A stretch of DNA of 64,000 nucleotides from Glandiceps talaboti (Eukaryota; Hemichordata; Enteropneusta; Spengelidae). The translations under genes were made by a program, and so were the position numbers. Positions 1 through 9,745 of the stretch are shown here, piece by piece. The notes under the pieces are model-generated. The model did not search any database. It saw nothing but the letters and a program-made list of their open reading frames with translations, and was not told the DNA's origin. The stretch lies in NCBI RefSeq assembly GCF_964340395.1, contig NC_135562.1, positions 16,813,485 to 16,877,484 of the forward strand, given 5' to 3'. The stretch's first letter is position 1, and each line of letters opens with the position of its first letter.

Positions 1-31
1 CATTTCACTTCTGTACTTCTCATGACCTTAC

Positions 32-249
32 CATTCTCGGAAACCGGATAAGAGCTGATATTTCTCCCGCAACACCAGTATTCTTCTCCTTCATAGAGAA
101 AGCATGGTGCAATTGAACACTGTCCTTGCCATCTCGGCCGTCATGCTTGCCAGGTTTCTGCCATGCTTCAAAAAGTATTGCACCATCCTTGAGCTTTAGT
201 AATCTTTTGATGACAATATTATGATTTACATGAAGAGTAATGGCTGATC
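32..249 (-). CDS. Internal coding exon of an unidentified minus-strand gene
   Basis: Read on the minus strand, this 218-nt block has an acceptor after a tract ending in TTTAG at 250-254 and a strong donor, ATG|GTAAGG, at 31-26. It begins with two bases that complete a codon from the previous exon, followed by 72 codons without a stop, so it leaves in phase 0. The peptide starts SAITLHVNHNIVIKRLLKLK and includes DGAILFEAWQKPGKHDGRDG and QLHHAFSMKEKNTGVAGEIS. It is mixed hydrophobic and charged, with one Trp and three Gly-Asp/Asp-Gly turns, and reads like part of a folded beta-rich domain, although I do not recognise the family. The stretch is clearly richer in GC than the DNA to its right. The next exon downstream would lie off the left edge, and I found no convincing upstream exon within the window. 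Splice agreement and phase make chance unlikely; function is unknown. Confidence 0.6.
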
Positions 250-574
250 CTAAATGTATATGTGTGTATGTGTTAAAATAAACATGTCAGAGTTTGTTCC
301 AGTGTTGAAGACATGTATATTAGCTGATTACTATGCAAATCGGTATGTAAATTGCCATGTTATTTATATGTAAATTGATATGCAAATTAGCCACCATCCT
401 TGCAATCAATCCTGGGGAGAACACTGAACACTGCAAAATATCATTGTACATCTTGAATGGTGCCATAAAAGAGGTATTGGTTTACGATGATGGCATAATA
501 CCAATTATATATTTCTTCTACCTCATGAAATAATAAAAAAATGATACCCTCTGTGGCATAGTCAGAATAAAAGT
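250..574. other. Intron or intergenic DNA, nothing recognised
   Basis: AT-rich sequence upstream (in the minus-strand sense) of the exon at 32-249, including its polypyrimidine/acceptor region at 250-275. A short near-repeat, ATGCAAAT/ATGTAAATTG, occurs three times around 330-385. No open frame or RNA structure stands out. Confidence 0.5.
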
Positions 575-827
575 CACAGTCCCTTTTTGTAACTCAATAA
601 ATTGCACAAAGCATAAGCAAGATCTAAAATCTCTGTTATTGTACGTACAATAACAAAACTTTTTACACATTTCAAGTTATGTAGCTTTTTGCAATGTATT
701 GTATTACAAACACAGACTTAGTCAATGTTGTTTCACATTAATTTTTCAAGTAGGAAGCCATGATAAAATATTGTTTTATAAATTAAAAATCTAAAATAAA
801 TACCCCAGCCTGATCCATATGACCACT
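575..827. mobile_element. MITE family A, copy 1 (left end truncated)
   Basis: This is the inner part and complete right terminal inverted repeat of a palindromic element also seen at 13433, 36804 and 46344. It contains the family core (TTTTTGTAACTCAATAAATTG, then GTTATTGTACGTACAATAAC as a centre of symmetry) and ends GACCACT followed by TTAA at 828-831. The left outer arm expected before 575 is missing or too diverged to see. It has no coding capacity, so it is non-autonomous. Confidence 0.7.
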
Positions 828-831
828 TTAA

Positions 832-2132
832 GCAATGCTTGTCACAGTTTCCAAAATTGAGATATACGTTTCTCTTTCACATAACTGAAACTTGTAGCAA
901 TGTCTTCATCTAGATTTCCGTTCATACACAATGCAGATTGGCATTAAAATGCAGAGACATGTCTTGGCAATCAATAGTAAGGCCATAAAGTTGATTTCTA
1001 GGTTTCTTAATTAAGCCTCACTGGTGATCAAAGATCTCTTCAACAGAGTTCTCGAAGTGACCATGCAGGTTAAAATTTGCATACTTGAAGGGGATTTCCA
1101 TATAAGGCAATATAGCTGTATTTGACTATTAAGTAGGTCAACTCCATATAAGGTCACAGGACATATAATTCTATAATACTAAAAGTAGTTTATTCACAGT
1201 CTTTAATTTTATAAGTCATCTGTGTCCTGTCTTCTGAGACATTTTATTGGTGGTTTTTTTCCCTGTGTTTTCATAGCTGTTGTATTATTTTTCAACTTTA
1301 ATTGTTAGTTTGTTGTACAATGGGCTGAGATGTAGTGTAGCGCATTTCTTTAACAATTAAATAATAAAATATATAATAAAATAGTGCAGAATATTAAAAA
1401 AGGTTTCTCTGTGTAATGTTTAATGTTTTGTAAATTCACTGACGGCTTAGATTAAAACAAAAAATTCCCAAACTTATATTGTCAGCAATTAAGTAGTGAA
1501 TATCAATTATAATCTGCAACAAAAAATATTCTTAAGTATTCTAAATATAATATTATTGGAAACAGCTATAAATGACTATATTTGGTCCCTTGAAGTAAAG
1601 TGGCTATGTACATTTGTAGATGAGAAAAATATCATTTGTGTTGGAATATTGAATCAGATGTATATAAAACTATTTCAACTTTACTAAGTATTTCTATTTG
1701 AAAAAAACACAAATAATAAGAAACAACAGAGACTAAGACTATGGTGATATTTCAATATTTGTGAAGGCAACAAAGGCATTGCAGGTGGGACTAGACTAGT
1801 CTGTAAGGTATGCCGTGACAGGACACTGTCACACATCAGTCAACCCCTCCCAGAAGAGGCTGGAGCGATGTGGCATATCTTACAGTCAAAGATGTAACCT
1901 GACTTTGGGATTACTTTTGTTTATCAAGTTTTTACTTATTCACAAGTTTTCCTGAAAGTTGAGGTTGGGGATAGTTGAAGGGGTGGACAAATACTAATCA
2001 ACAGAAGATAATGAATATTAACTAAATGGAAATTGCTTGGTAGCAGTAAAGTTACATTTTATGAACTGGTGAACTAGTTTAATTTGGCAGGTAGCATTCC
2101 TCATTAAATGTATAAGTTGCATTAGCTAATTT
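832..2132. other. Non-coding AT-rich stretch with a small hairpin
   Basis: No credible exon. Around 1804-1882 a short inverted repeat pairs GTAAGGTATGCCGTGAC with GTGGCATATCTTAC across about 50 bases, and the inner part contains the palindrome GTGACAGGACACTGTCAC. This could be a decayed foldback element. The remainder shows only scattered A/T runs. Confidence 0.4.
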
Positions 2133-2281
2133 GATGAGATTTGGTGAAACCACTCAGCAGGTGTCAGAAACAGTTAAGTCTATAGCCATCAACTTTGTCT
2201 TATCTCAATGCCCTAAACACGTAGATAACATTAATGACAAAAAACGTGATGAAATCATTAACAGTTAACTCTCTATGGTAC
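2133..2281 (+). repeat. Direct repeat, left copy (about 150 bp)
   Basis: It starts GATGAGATTTGGTGAAACCA and ends CTCTATGGTAC. It is nearly identical to 2767-2917, with a few substitutions and one or two indels. The two copies flank about 485 bp that includes a C18/poly-A tract. The arrangement could be a recent local duplication or the ends of a very small LTR-like element, but the repeats do not start TG and end CA. Confidence 0.85.
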
Positions 2282-2315
2282 AGATTCTACATATATTATA
2301 AGTTTTTAATTAAAG

Positions 2316-2333
2316 CCCCCCCCCCCCCCCCCC

Positions 2334-2375
<42 letters not shown>

Positions 2376-2424
2376 AGAAAAAAAAAAGAAAAAAGAAAAA
2401 AGAAAAAAAAGAAAGAAAAAAGAA
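2316..2424 (+). repeat. C18 tract followed by a long A-rich tract
   Basis: Eighteen C residues at 2316-2333 are followed directly by about 29 A residues and then an A-rich run with scattered G up to about 2424. Any plus-strand reading frame through this region yields only Pro and Lys runs and should not be taken as a gene. Confidence 0.9.
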
Positions 2425-2766
2425 GAGAATTGTTTCAGGTCAGGACAGTTTGTCTAAAATTGTGTGATGACTCAATTTTTAATCTTTATTTTAATTCTCA
2501 ACAAACCTGTCACTCAGTCTTCTATTTATGGCAGTTACAGTTCTTTTTATTTAGTACTTTAGAGCAAGTGTGTATGTGGGGGTAGATGCAATTTGTTTGT
2601 TAATGATTGGCTCTGTAGTTGTCTTCACTGAAGTAAGCTGGGTTATTTTTGTGTTTCCCCAAGGATATACAGACTGCGTGGCCAAACACACACAAAAAGA
2701 CTGATGCGGGGTATTTAAGAGATGTGCGTACTGACCAGAAACAATTTTTTTTTTTGCCTTTGCTAA

Positions 2767-2917
2767 GATGAGATTTGGTGAAACCACTCAGCAGGTGTCA
2801 GAAACGGTTAAGTCTATAGCCATCAACTCTGTCTTATCTTAATGCCTTAAACACGTAGATAACATTAATGACAAAAAAACGTGATGAAATCATTAACGAG
2901 TTAACTCTGTATGGTAC
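2767..2917 (+). repeat. Direct repeat, right copy (about 150 bp)
   Basis: Near-identical partner of 2133-2281, offset by 634 bp. Its end, CTCTGTATGGTAC, aligns to CTCTCTATGGTAC in the left copy, after which the sequences diverge abruptly. Confidence 0.85.
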
Positions 2918-3235
2918 TGTGGCATTTTTAGTTTATGCTGAAAACTTAAGCCATTAATTTTGACTGTGTTTCATTTCATTTGAGATACATTATAAAATAG
3001 TTCAAACTAGCAATGAAAACGAAAATTGTCGGAAATAAAATCTGAATGAAAACGTTATTTTTGTGAAAAATTTAGAACTATTTGGCAAATAGTTTTAAAA
3101 TATTCACACTTCTTTAGAAATTGTGTATAAAGTAAGAAATTGAGCTGTTTATAACAGCTTTTGTTCTCATTTGTCATAGAAGATTTATACAGCTAAGTTC
3201 AATTAAGCAAATACTTCATGTGTAAATTGTCTTAA

Positions 3236-3335
3236 AGTGGCCATATGGATGAGGATTGGGTATTTATTTTGGATATTTTAAGATAGAAAATGATTTTATT
3301 TTGGCTTCCTACTTGATAATGCAATATCAGAGTCT
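3236..3335 (+). mobile_element. MITE family A, solo terminal arm
   Basis: Preceded by TTAA at 3232-3235, the sequence begins AGTGGCCATATGGATGAGGA and follows the family A left arm for about 100 bases (GGGTATTTATTTTGGAT, then GGCTTCCTACTTGA). The rest of the element is absent, so this is a truncated copy. Confidence 0.75.
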
Positions 3336-4364
3336 GCATGTTTGCATAAAACGCTGTGCTAAGACTGTATTACAAAACATTCATTGCTTTTGTAGAGGAG
3401 TGATAAAAATGGAAAAGACAGAAAATTTGAATTGTTGTTTTGCAACTACTGATATCCGTAAGTCACAAAATGGCTGGACACCCAACTGGGAATATGCTAT
3501 TAGTAGTTTCGCACAGGTCTACTGTGCATACATGTACTGTGTTTTAATGTGTCAACATTTCCTTCGTTAAATGTGAAACTCTAAGGAAGGAATTTAAGGT
3601 GTTTTATTGAAGGATATGATGCAGAAAAGGTAGTTAAGTTATACGTATTTGACATATCGTTGTATTCTTTATAGAAGAGGTGAAAGTGAAATTATGTTAG
3701 TGATCCCCCCAAGTGGTTTGAGGTGTATGGTATTGAATCTGCCTTTTTTGTCACAAGTGGATTGCAAAATGTTAAAATAGTAGCAGTATTTTGGGCAACT
3801 TTATTTAGATATGAGACTACAAATATACTTTAGAAACATGAAATAACTCTAATTTTTTTTTTACCATCAAGCCATTATTAATATTAATATGATTTTTAGA
3901 AATAATTTCTTAAAACTGGCGTCAAATGGAATAAACTAGTTTATAATTGTAATATTAAAATTTGAACAGAAGTTCGTGAACTTTTTAATCACAATTCCAT
4001 ATTTCTTAAGGAGTATGTCATAAATAAAGGTATTTCATATGCTTTGTGTTCTGGAGAGACATGTCATGATTTCAATAAATATTCATGACTGCTAGTTACT
4101 GCATTCTGATAAATGGACATGAATATTCATTGTTCACCTAATGCATATGTAAGTCTGATTGAGGTAACAGTGGACTAATATGGAGAGATGAAAAAGAGTT
4201 TTTTGATGTGAAATTATGAAATGAATTTAATGCTATATGTTGTATTATTTAAGGTGTGAATATTAATGATAAATATTTTTTCTGATAGATTTTATTTTGA
4301 ACAGGTTTTTTTTAACATACCCATTTATCATTTTCTTTTTTTGGTCAAAATGGGTCTAAAATGG
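3336..4364. other. Non-coding stretch, nothing recognised
   Basis: AT-rich. A 104-codon plus-strand frame at 3256-3570 overlaps the solo MITE arm, has no splice context or recognisable protein, and is not called. Two copies of a motif containing CATGA..ATTCAT occur near 4065 and 4120. Confidence 0.4.
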
Positions 4365-4465
4365 GGTCTGGGGTTGACAGTATTGGCTACACAACCCTAC
4401 TAGAGCTGGTGACTGTTTCTGCCCCCAGGGCGCTAAAGTACTGAGCTAGCTGTCTACTTAAATCA
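4365..4465 (-). mobile_element. Possible tRNA-derived SINE fragment
   Basis: Read on the minus strand, the sequence contains TAGCTCAGTACTTTAGCGCC, which resembles a pol III A box/D arm. About 50 bases later is GGGTTGTGTAGCC, a degraded match to a B box/T arm. The spacing is slightly long for a tRNA and the anticodon arm is not convincing, so this is not a functional tRNA gene. A tRNA-derived SINE head is the best guess, at low confidence. Confidence 0.3.
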
Positions 4466-5215
4466 GATTGTGAATAACAATTAGAATTTCAAAGTGAACT
4501 TGTGATATTTTCTACAGACTAATTTAAACCGAGGAGAACAAACTAATCTATATTTGTAGCCTCTGTGTCTGGAATGTTATTTTTAAATGTCATTAAAAGT
4601 CTGACCCCTTCTTAGTGTAATAGCACTGAAATTTCAGAAATCTGTAGGGTAAAATTATTGGATTATTAAGTGTATTAAAAACAAATTTTAATTTTAATTT
4701 TTAATGCAGGATGTACCATGGCAATTTTTATATTACTCTTGTGGTGATTTATTATTTCCATAGAAAAGCCTGCTAAAGATGAAAGACTAAGTTAGAAATT
4801 TAAGCTGATTTTGTATTGTAGTAGTATACATCCGTGGGAAATAAAAGTCTTAAACTCAAGTTTTGCTGTCACTTGGTTCAAGAAATCTAAAACCTATTTT
4901 CAATAAAAATCGAGGAAAAAAATCAGGGCCCACTGTACAAATGATCAAAACAGTGCTTAAAACGATATCAAAATGAAGCCGTATTAGAATCCAAAATGGC
5001 CGCCATATACTTTCATGTTATATATAAAACTCGATCTATTGTATGGGTAAATGGAATATTTTTGATTAGGAAATAAGGTGATGAATCCATAGTATTTTTT
5101 CCTGTTTGTTTCAATAGGACAAGGATATCAAACAAGCTTCCATATACATATAGGGTTGCAATTTTGGAGAAGTTGAATAATTTGATTTTCAGAGAAATTG
5201 GTTCATAAGCAATCT
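4466..5215. other. Non-coding stretch, nothing recognised
   Basis: AT-rich sequence with no splice-flanked open frame and no clear repeat. The 71-codon minus-strand frame at 5013-5228 runs into the foldback element and looks fortuitous. Confidence 0.4.
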
Positions 5216-5650
5216 GACTAAAATCCAATGTTTTTTACACTGCACGATTTCTTTTTGGCTGTTATGTTTACTGTCATTTATACTTCTGTGAGTGCTTGTT
5301 ACATACATCTGAGTTCAGTCTCATACGTACTTACGAGTAGCCACCCAGAATTCGTCAATAAAACACTCAAAGTTTGAAATTCGAAAGAAAGAGAATAACC
5401 AAACAATAACGATAACACCATTGTCTGCGCTCTGTGCTCGTGTTATTTTTGATGAGAGTTCTCTGAAGTACTGTACCCATATGTTTTGGCACATTACGCA
5501 TTCTCATTGATTGAGTGAATTCCATTCAGTGCTCTTGTGTGGCTATGGTATTGTGCCATATGTAACAAGCACTCACAAAAGAACAAATGACAGTAAACGT
5601 AACAGTCAATAAGATACCGTGCCGTGTACACTACATCAGATTTTAATTAG
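5216..5650. mobile_element. Foldback/MITE element with TIRs of about 90 bp
   Basis: The left arm (about 5216-5306) and right arm (about 5555-5650) are inverted copies. GTTTACTGTCATTT, then GTGAGTGCTTGTTACATA in the left arm pairs with TATGTAACAAGCACTCAC, then AAATGACAGTAAAC in the right. The outer parts also pair (ACACTGCACG.. with ..CCGTGTACAC) at lower identity. The 250-bp interior has no coding potential. This is a non-autonomous DNA element; I could not identify a clear target-site duplication. Confidence 0.75.
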
Positions 5651-7406
5651 ATTAGTTCACAAGTTGCGTTCTCTATGAAATTCCTGCAAATATATAACAG
5701 ACATAGTGACTTGACTGTGCATTGATATTTGGTTCAAATCTGTCAGAATAAGGCAAAACCTTCCAAGTCGTACATAGACAATGTAACGTAATATGTACAT
5801 GAGTATACATGTATAAGAACGTCCTATAGTATCAAAAACATATTCTTTTTAGTGCAGTTAATATGGAACTAAGCAATGAAATACTACTATAGTAGGTGCT
5901 ATATCATGGTAATAACAGAGCACAACTGGGGAAATTACCAATGAATACAAAATGACTGAATGTAAAGTTTTATTGCGTGTACCTACACGTTTTATTAACC
6001 TTTTTTACGGCATTTGAGTCTTAAATCAATAAAATCCTCAATCTGATGTTTTTCGAAACAGTTGCCTAATTTACATCTTCAGTGATTTCTAACTTCTATT
6101 GTTCAGGAATTCTTGGCACAAGAATCAAATTCTTATTATTTCTTAACCACTTATGAATTCTTGATGTAAGAATTGAATTCTAGTTTATTCTTTTTTCAGG
6201 AATTCTTGATAAACCATTTGAAACCAATTGTAGGGAATATCATAAAATACGGGAAATTGCAAATTACAGGAAAAGTTTACGATTTTTACTTTTGTTGACA
6301 ATGCAGTAGTCTAAAGGGGAACACCACGATATAAAGGTATATTTATAAATGTTGAGTTCTTGAGAGTCACTTCATGATTTTAAATAATTCCATTACGTGA
6401 GATTTCTGAATTTAAACATGTTCATCATTCATTGTACAGGGTAGTTAAGATCTTTCCAAGGACACACATTTCCAATTGGAAGTCAATAGACAGATATATA
6501 CATATTATGTGATTATGAATAGCGGAACAAATATACCTTAATATTCAGTGCATCCATAAAATTTCTTCAATATTGAGTCTGAAAAAACTAGTAAATGTTT
6601 TACCTGAAGAATTATAACTTGAAGATCAAAAGAAATATTGTCCTGATGCTAAAGCAAACTTAGATTCAAATATTTAGGTTTAAAGACTTTGTAAGTTTTA
6701 TATTTTATGGTGTATGACTGAATAAAATGCAACGATTAGTAGAGAGCTTAAAATAGGGGTTTCACACTGATTCAGATTAAATGATGGTCATAACCCAGCT
6801 TGAAAAAAAAAAAGTCTGAACAACGTAAAGGCCCACTTTGAAAAAAAGGATTACACATTAGGTGTGCAAAACAGTTGTCTTACAAAGATATAGAAAAACA
6901 TGGCCCAAAACAAAAGAATAATCCTATGTAATCCTCGGGGCTTCACTGTGGTAAGATAACACTAACGTTAGAACCTGAGATTGAAGCCCTGATGTTTAAT
7001 TAAGTTGGCTCAGTGTTCGTACAAGCTGGTGGTTTAAGTTGAGACTAAGGTTTCAAACTGACATAACTTTTGATTGTGATATGTTTAGACTACTTCTAAT
7101 CAAAAATCATTAGGTAATCTTCAGCAATCGCCCAATGGCGTCCATTTGACATATGCAATCTGAATGCAGCTAAGCTTATCCTCATGAGTCAAAGTAAACT
7201 CAACTCTTGTGCCATTAATGTGAATGTAGTACTAAAAAATATATGTTACTGACATGTCTGAAGTCTTTGTTAATTAGATCAAGGAGCCAGTACAATCCTT
7301 CCAAATACATCACTTAGTGGATCGTGTCTTTACTATATACCGGGTATGACAAACCTCACCCACTGTGCCCTAAAGCTTTCAAGTGACTGCCAGAGGTTGA
7401 TATAAG
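5651..7406. other. Non-coding stretch, nothing firmly recognised
   Basis: AT-rich and low in structure. Around 6110-6210, AGGAATTCTTG-like motifs recur (near 6106, 6150 and 6198), suggesting a very degenerate short tandem repeat. AAAGGGGAACACC at 6314 resembles the family B MITE terminus but cannot be followed further. The bases just before 7407 probably still belong to the LINE relic but are too decayed to align. Confidence 0.4.
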
Positions 7407-7887
7407 CGTAGACAATCTATCACAAGTAACTACAGATCAAGACAACCAGGTAGTATAAACAAAATGTTCAAAGAAAATGACATCCAATTCCCCAGAGGAA
7501 AGAAGAAAAGAACTTCACCTAATATTCTTGTTTAAAGTTGCTTGGGACCTAATACCAGCTATACATCATGACAACTCTCTCACACCACAAAGACCAAGTG
7601 GACAATCAAACCTAGAAACTTTGCAGAATACCAACATAGCAACCCAGTGGAAAAGTACATGACAAATATCCAAGCTGCTTTCAAATTCCGTTCACTCATT
7701 CAATACAGACATTTACAGGATCAAATACAGACATTTACAGATCTCATTTTTTTTTTCAAGAACAATCACAGACTGGAACAAACTATACAATTATTATGTC
7801 ACATCTGGATTGGTGGATGTCTTCAAGGCATCTGTGCATGGGGACTACGTGTCCGGGCTTCCGCTTCCATTGATTCTGTTTCTTTAA
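7407..7887 (+). pseudogene. Decayed non-LTR retrotransposon, RT C-terminal fragment
   Basis: In three frame segments this encodes the tail typical of LINE reverse transcriptases of the Jockey/CR1/RTE-like groups. Frame 3 from 7407 gives RRQSITSNYRSRQPGSINKM, the usual 'QRRAARFVTNNY' region. After a +1 shift, EERRKELHLIFLFKV matches the 'LEERRRxLRLxxLYKV' block (7477 on). A further shift near 7650 gives EKYMTNIQAAFKF. The original frame resumes at 7759 with RTITDWNKLYNYYV, the 'FFPRTIxxWNxLP' block, and a stop at 7885-7887. The family function is target-primed reverse transcription, but this copy lacks the catalytic fingers/palm and endonuclease and carries at least two frameshifts, so it is dead. 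No poly-A tail or target-site duplication was found. It is independent of the neighbouring MITEs. Confidence 0.8.
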
Positions 7888-8842
7888 CGTATTTATTCTT
7901 TTTCTGACATAGGAGAGAGGACAGGAAACTGTGGCAGGAAACTGTAGCATTTCCTTTGAAGCAGTGTGGGTTAGAATTTATCACATTTTTAATCCTATTT
8001 TCACAAGCCCTGGACTGGTAGGCCGATGTTCAGCTTCCTGTGTAGCCAAAATCGACATGCTGTCTTGTGTATTCTTACCATATAATTTCTTTACAAATAT
8101 GATAAATTCAGGTGTAATGATATGGAAATTGATAATCTGTAACACAACTGACCATTGTAAACCCAGCTCATAGCATACAACCATTAAATTGCAAGCTACC
8201 ACAGGCTACCAGACCAATGAGTAGATACCATTTTGACCATAATAAATTTGACCAATACCCCTATTTTAATAAAAAAGTAAAAGAAGGAGATTGCTTTCAA
8301 AATTGCATTTTCTTTCATGTCATTTACAATAATTGTATTTCCATTGGGATTGAAGAATATGCTGAAAACTTGAGATGTGGCTTGTGTATTTAGTTAGTGA
8401 TGTTGAAAATGATGTCTTATGTATAAATTGGATGTCCTTGATGAGTAAGACAGAGCCAAACAAATACACAGCAATGCCCCCTGACAGCCTCATTAGTCTA
8501 TAATTGAACAAAAATACCCATAGCAACTCATCCTGAAGCCAGTACAATAGCGGATGAGACTGAACCGAAGTCAGTCCCTATGACAGGAAATTAAATATAT
8601 GCACCGCCAGCAAAGTAAATTCATGAATAATAAATGTTGAAAAGTACATGTATATGTCTCAACTAAGTCACGTCTATCTAGTGGCTTCACAAAGAATATC
8701 AGTGTAGACGTTGCAGTCGCCATCCTTTATTTTGTATGTACGTAGTCAAAGTAACTGCAAATTGCATGCACCCTTAATTTCTAAATTTACATGAAATAAG
8801 GAAACTTTCAGTTTCATCGCTTACTCACTTAACTAACATTCT
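7888..8842. other. Non-coding stretch after the LINE relic
   Basis: No gene is evident. Overlapping open frames on both strands at 7931-8202 mirror one another and show no protein-like composition. The segment just after 7887 (GACATAGGAGAGAGGACAGG) could be LINE 3' UTR, but this cannot be shown. Confidence 0.35.
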
Positions 8843-9083
8843 TACCTCAAATCAATCAATCGATCAGTCAGTCAGTCAGCTAGTCAGTCAATCAATCAGC
8901 TAGCCATTGAAACAACCACTTACATACTCAATCTCTTGAGGCAATCAATCAATCAATCAATCTATCAACCAGTATATCAACCAAGCACCATGCAAATGAT
9001 TCCACTACATGCCCGCTCACCTGTTTGTTTATTTGCTTGCTCACTCACTCACTCACTCTCTCACTCACTCACTCACTCACTCA
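8843..9083. repeat. Tetranucleotide microsatellites (AATC/AGTC, TCAC)
   Basis: Interrupted (AATC)n and (AGTC)n tracts at about 8851-8900 and 8941-8962 are followed by (TCAC)n at about 9041-9083. Simple repeats with no coding meaning. Confidence 0.9.
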
Positions 9084-9328
9084 TTCATTTATTTTATTCA
9101 CTTCATAGAGTGCTATTCTGTAGTATGGAGGAACTAACTTAAAAGAAATAAATTGAAAATATGTACATGTACATACATACATAATATATTTACTAGGATT
9201 AGATACAGATGGCTTTATAATGACTGTCTGGACAGCATCTGGTTTTATGGTATATCACTCTCTGAGAATGACATTAAATACTAGGTCATGCCAGCTTCTT
9301 CAAGTTAACTATTTTGTGACATGTAGTA

Positions 9329-9745
9329 TGGATTTCACTAGTCTAGTTCCTGATGGACAGTATACCATACTACATTAACTTCACACTTATACTGTCTAGT
9401 CAACCCCGTGACTGAAGGCGTTAATTGTGTTTCAACCCCAATGTGAGCAAAGCGTGAATGGTGCAAGTCAGTAGTAATCAATCACAACTTGAAAGCCTGT
9501 CATCAATAATATTCATTTGATACAGCTGTTTTGACTATGTCCAATATCCAACCAGGACTCCACCTCCAGTCTGTTTAAACTAAAATCATGTGGGGACGGC
9601 TGACATCATCATGTTTATATGAATGCTGTAGGTGGGAGCACAGAATTCTGTGCAACAGTCAGGGGCTTGACTAAATGGTATAAGTGTGAAGTTAACATAG
9701 TATGGAGTACGGTCCATCAGGAACTAGACAAGGATTTCACTTTAA
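9329..9745. mobile_element. Foldback element with arms of about 85-100 bp
   Basis: The left arm (9329-9412) contains GTCTAGTTCCTGATGGAC, then TTAACTTCACACTTATA. The right arm (about 9645-9745) carries the inverse, TATAAGTGTGAAGTTAA, then GTCCATCAGGAACTAGAC. The roughly 230-bp centre includes GTCAGTAGTAATCAATCACA, which recurs in altered form near 48755 in a related but more diverged element. Non-autonomous, with no coding potential. Confidence 0.75.

Noticed and set aside
2234-2467. Plus-strand frame with Pro and Lys runs
   Set aside because: It is the translation of the C18/poly-A tract.
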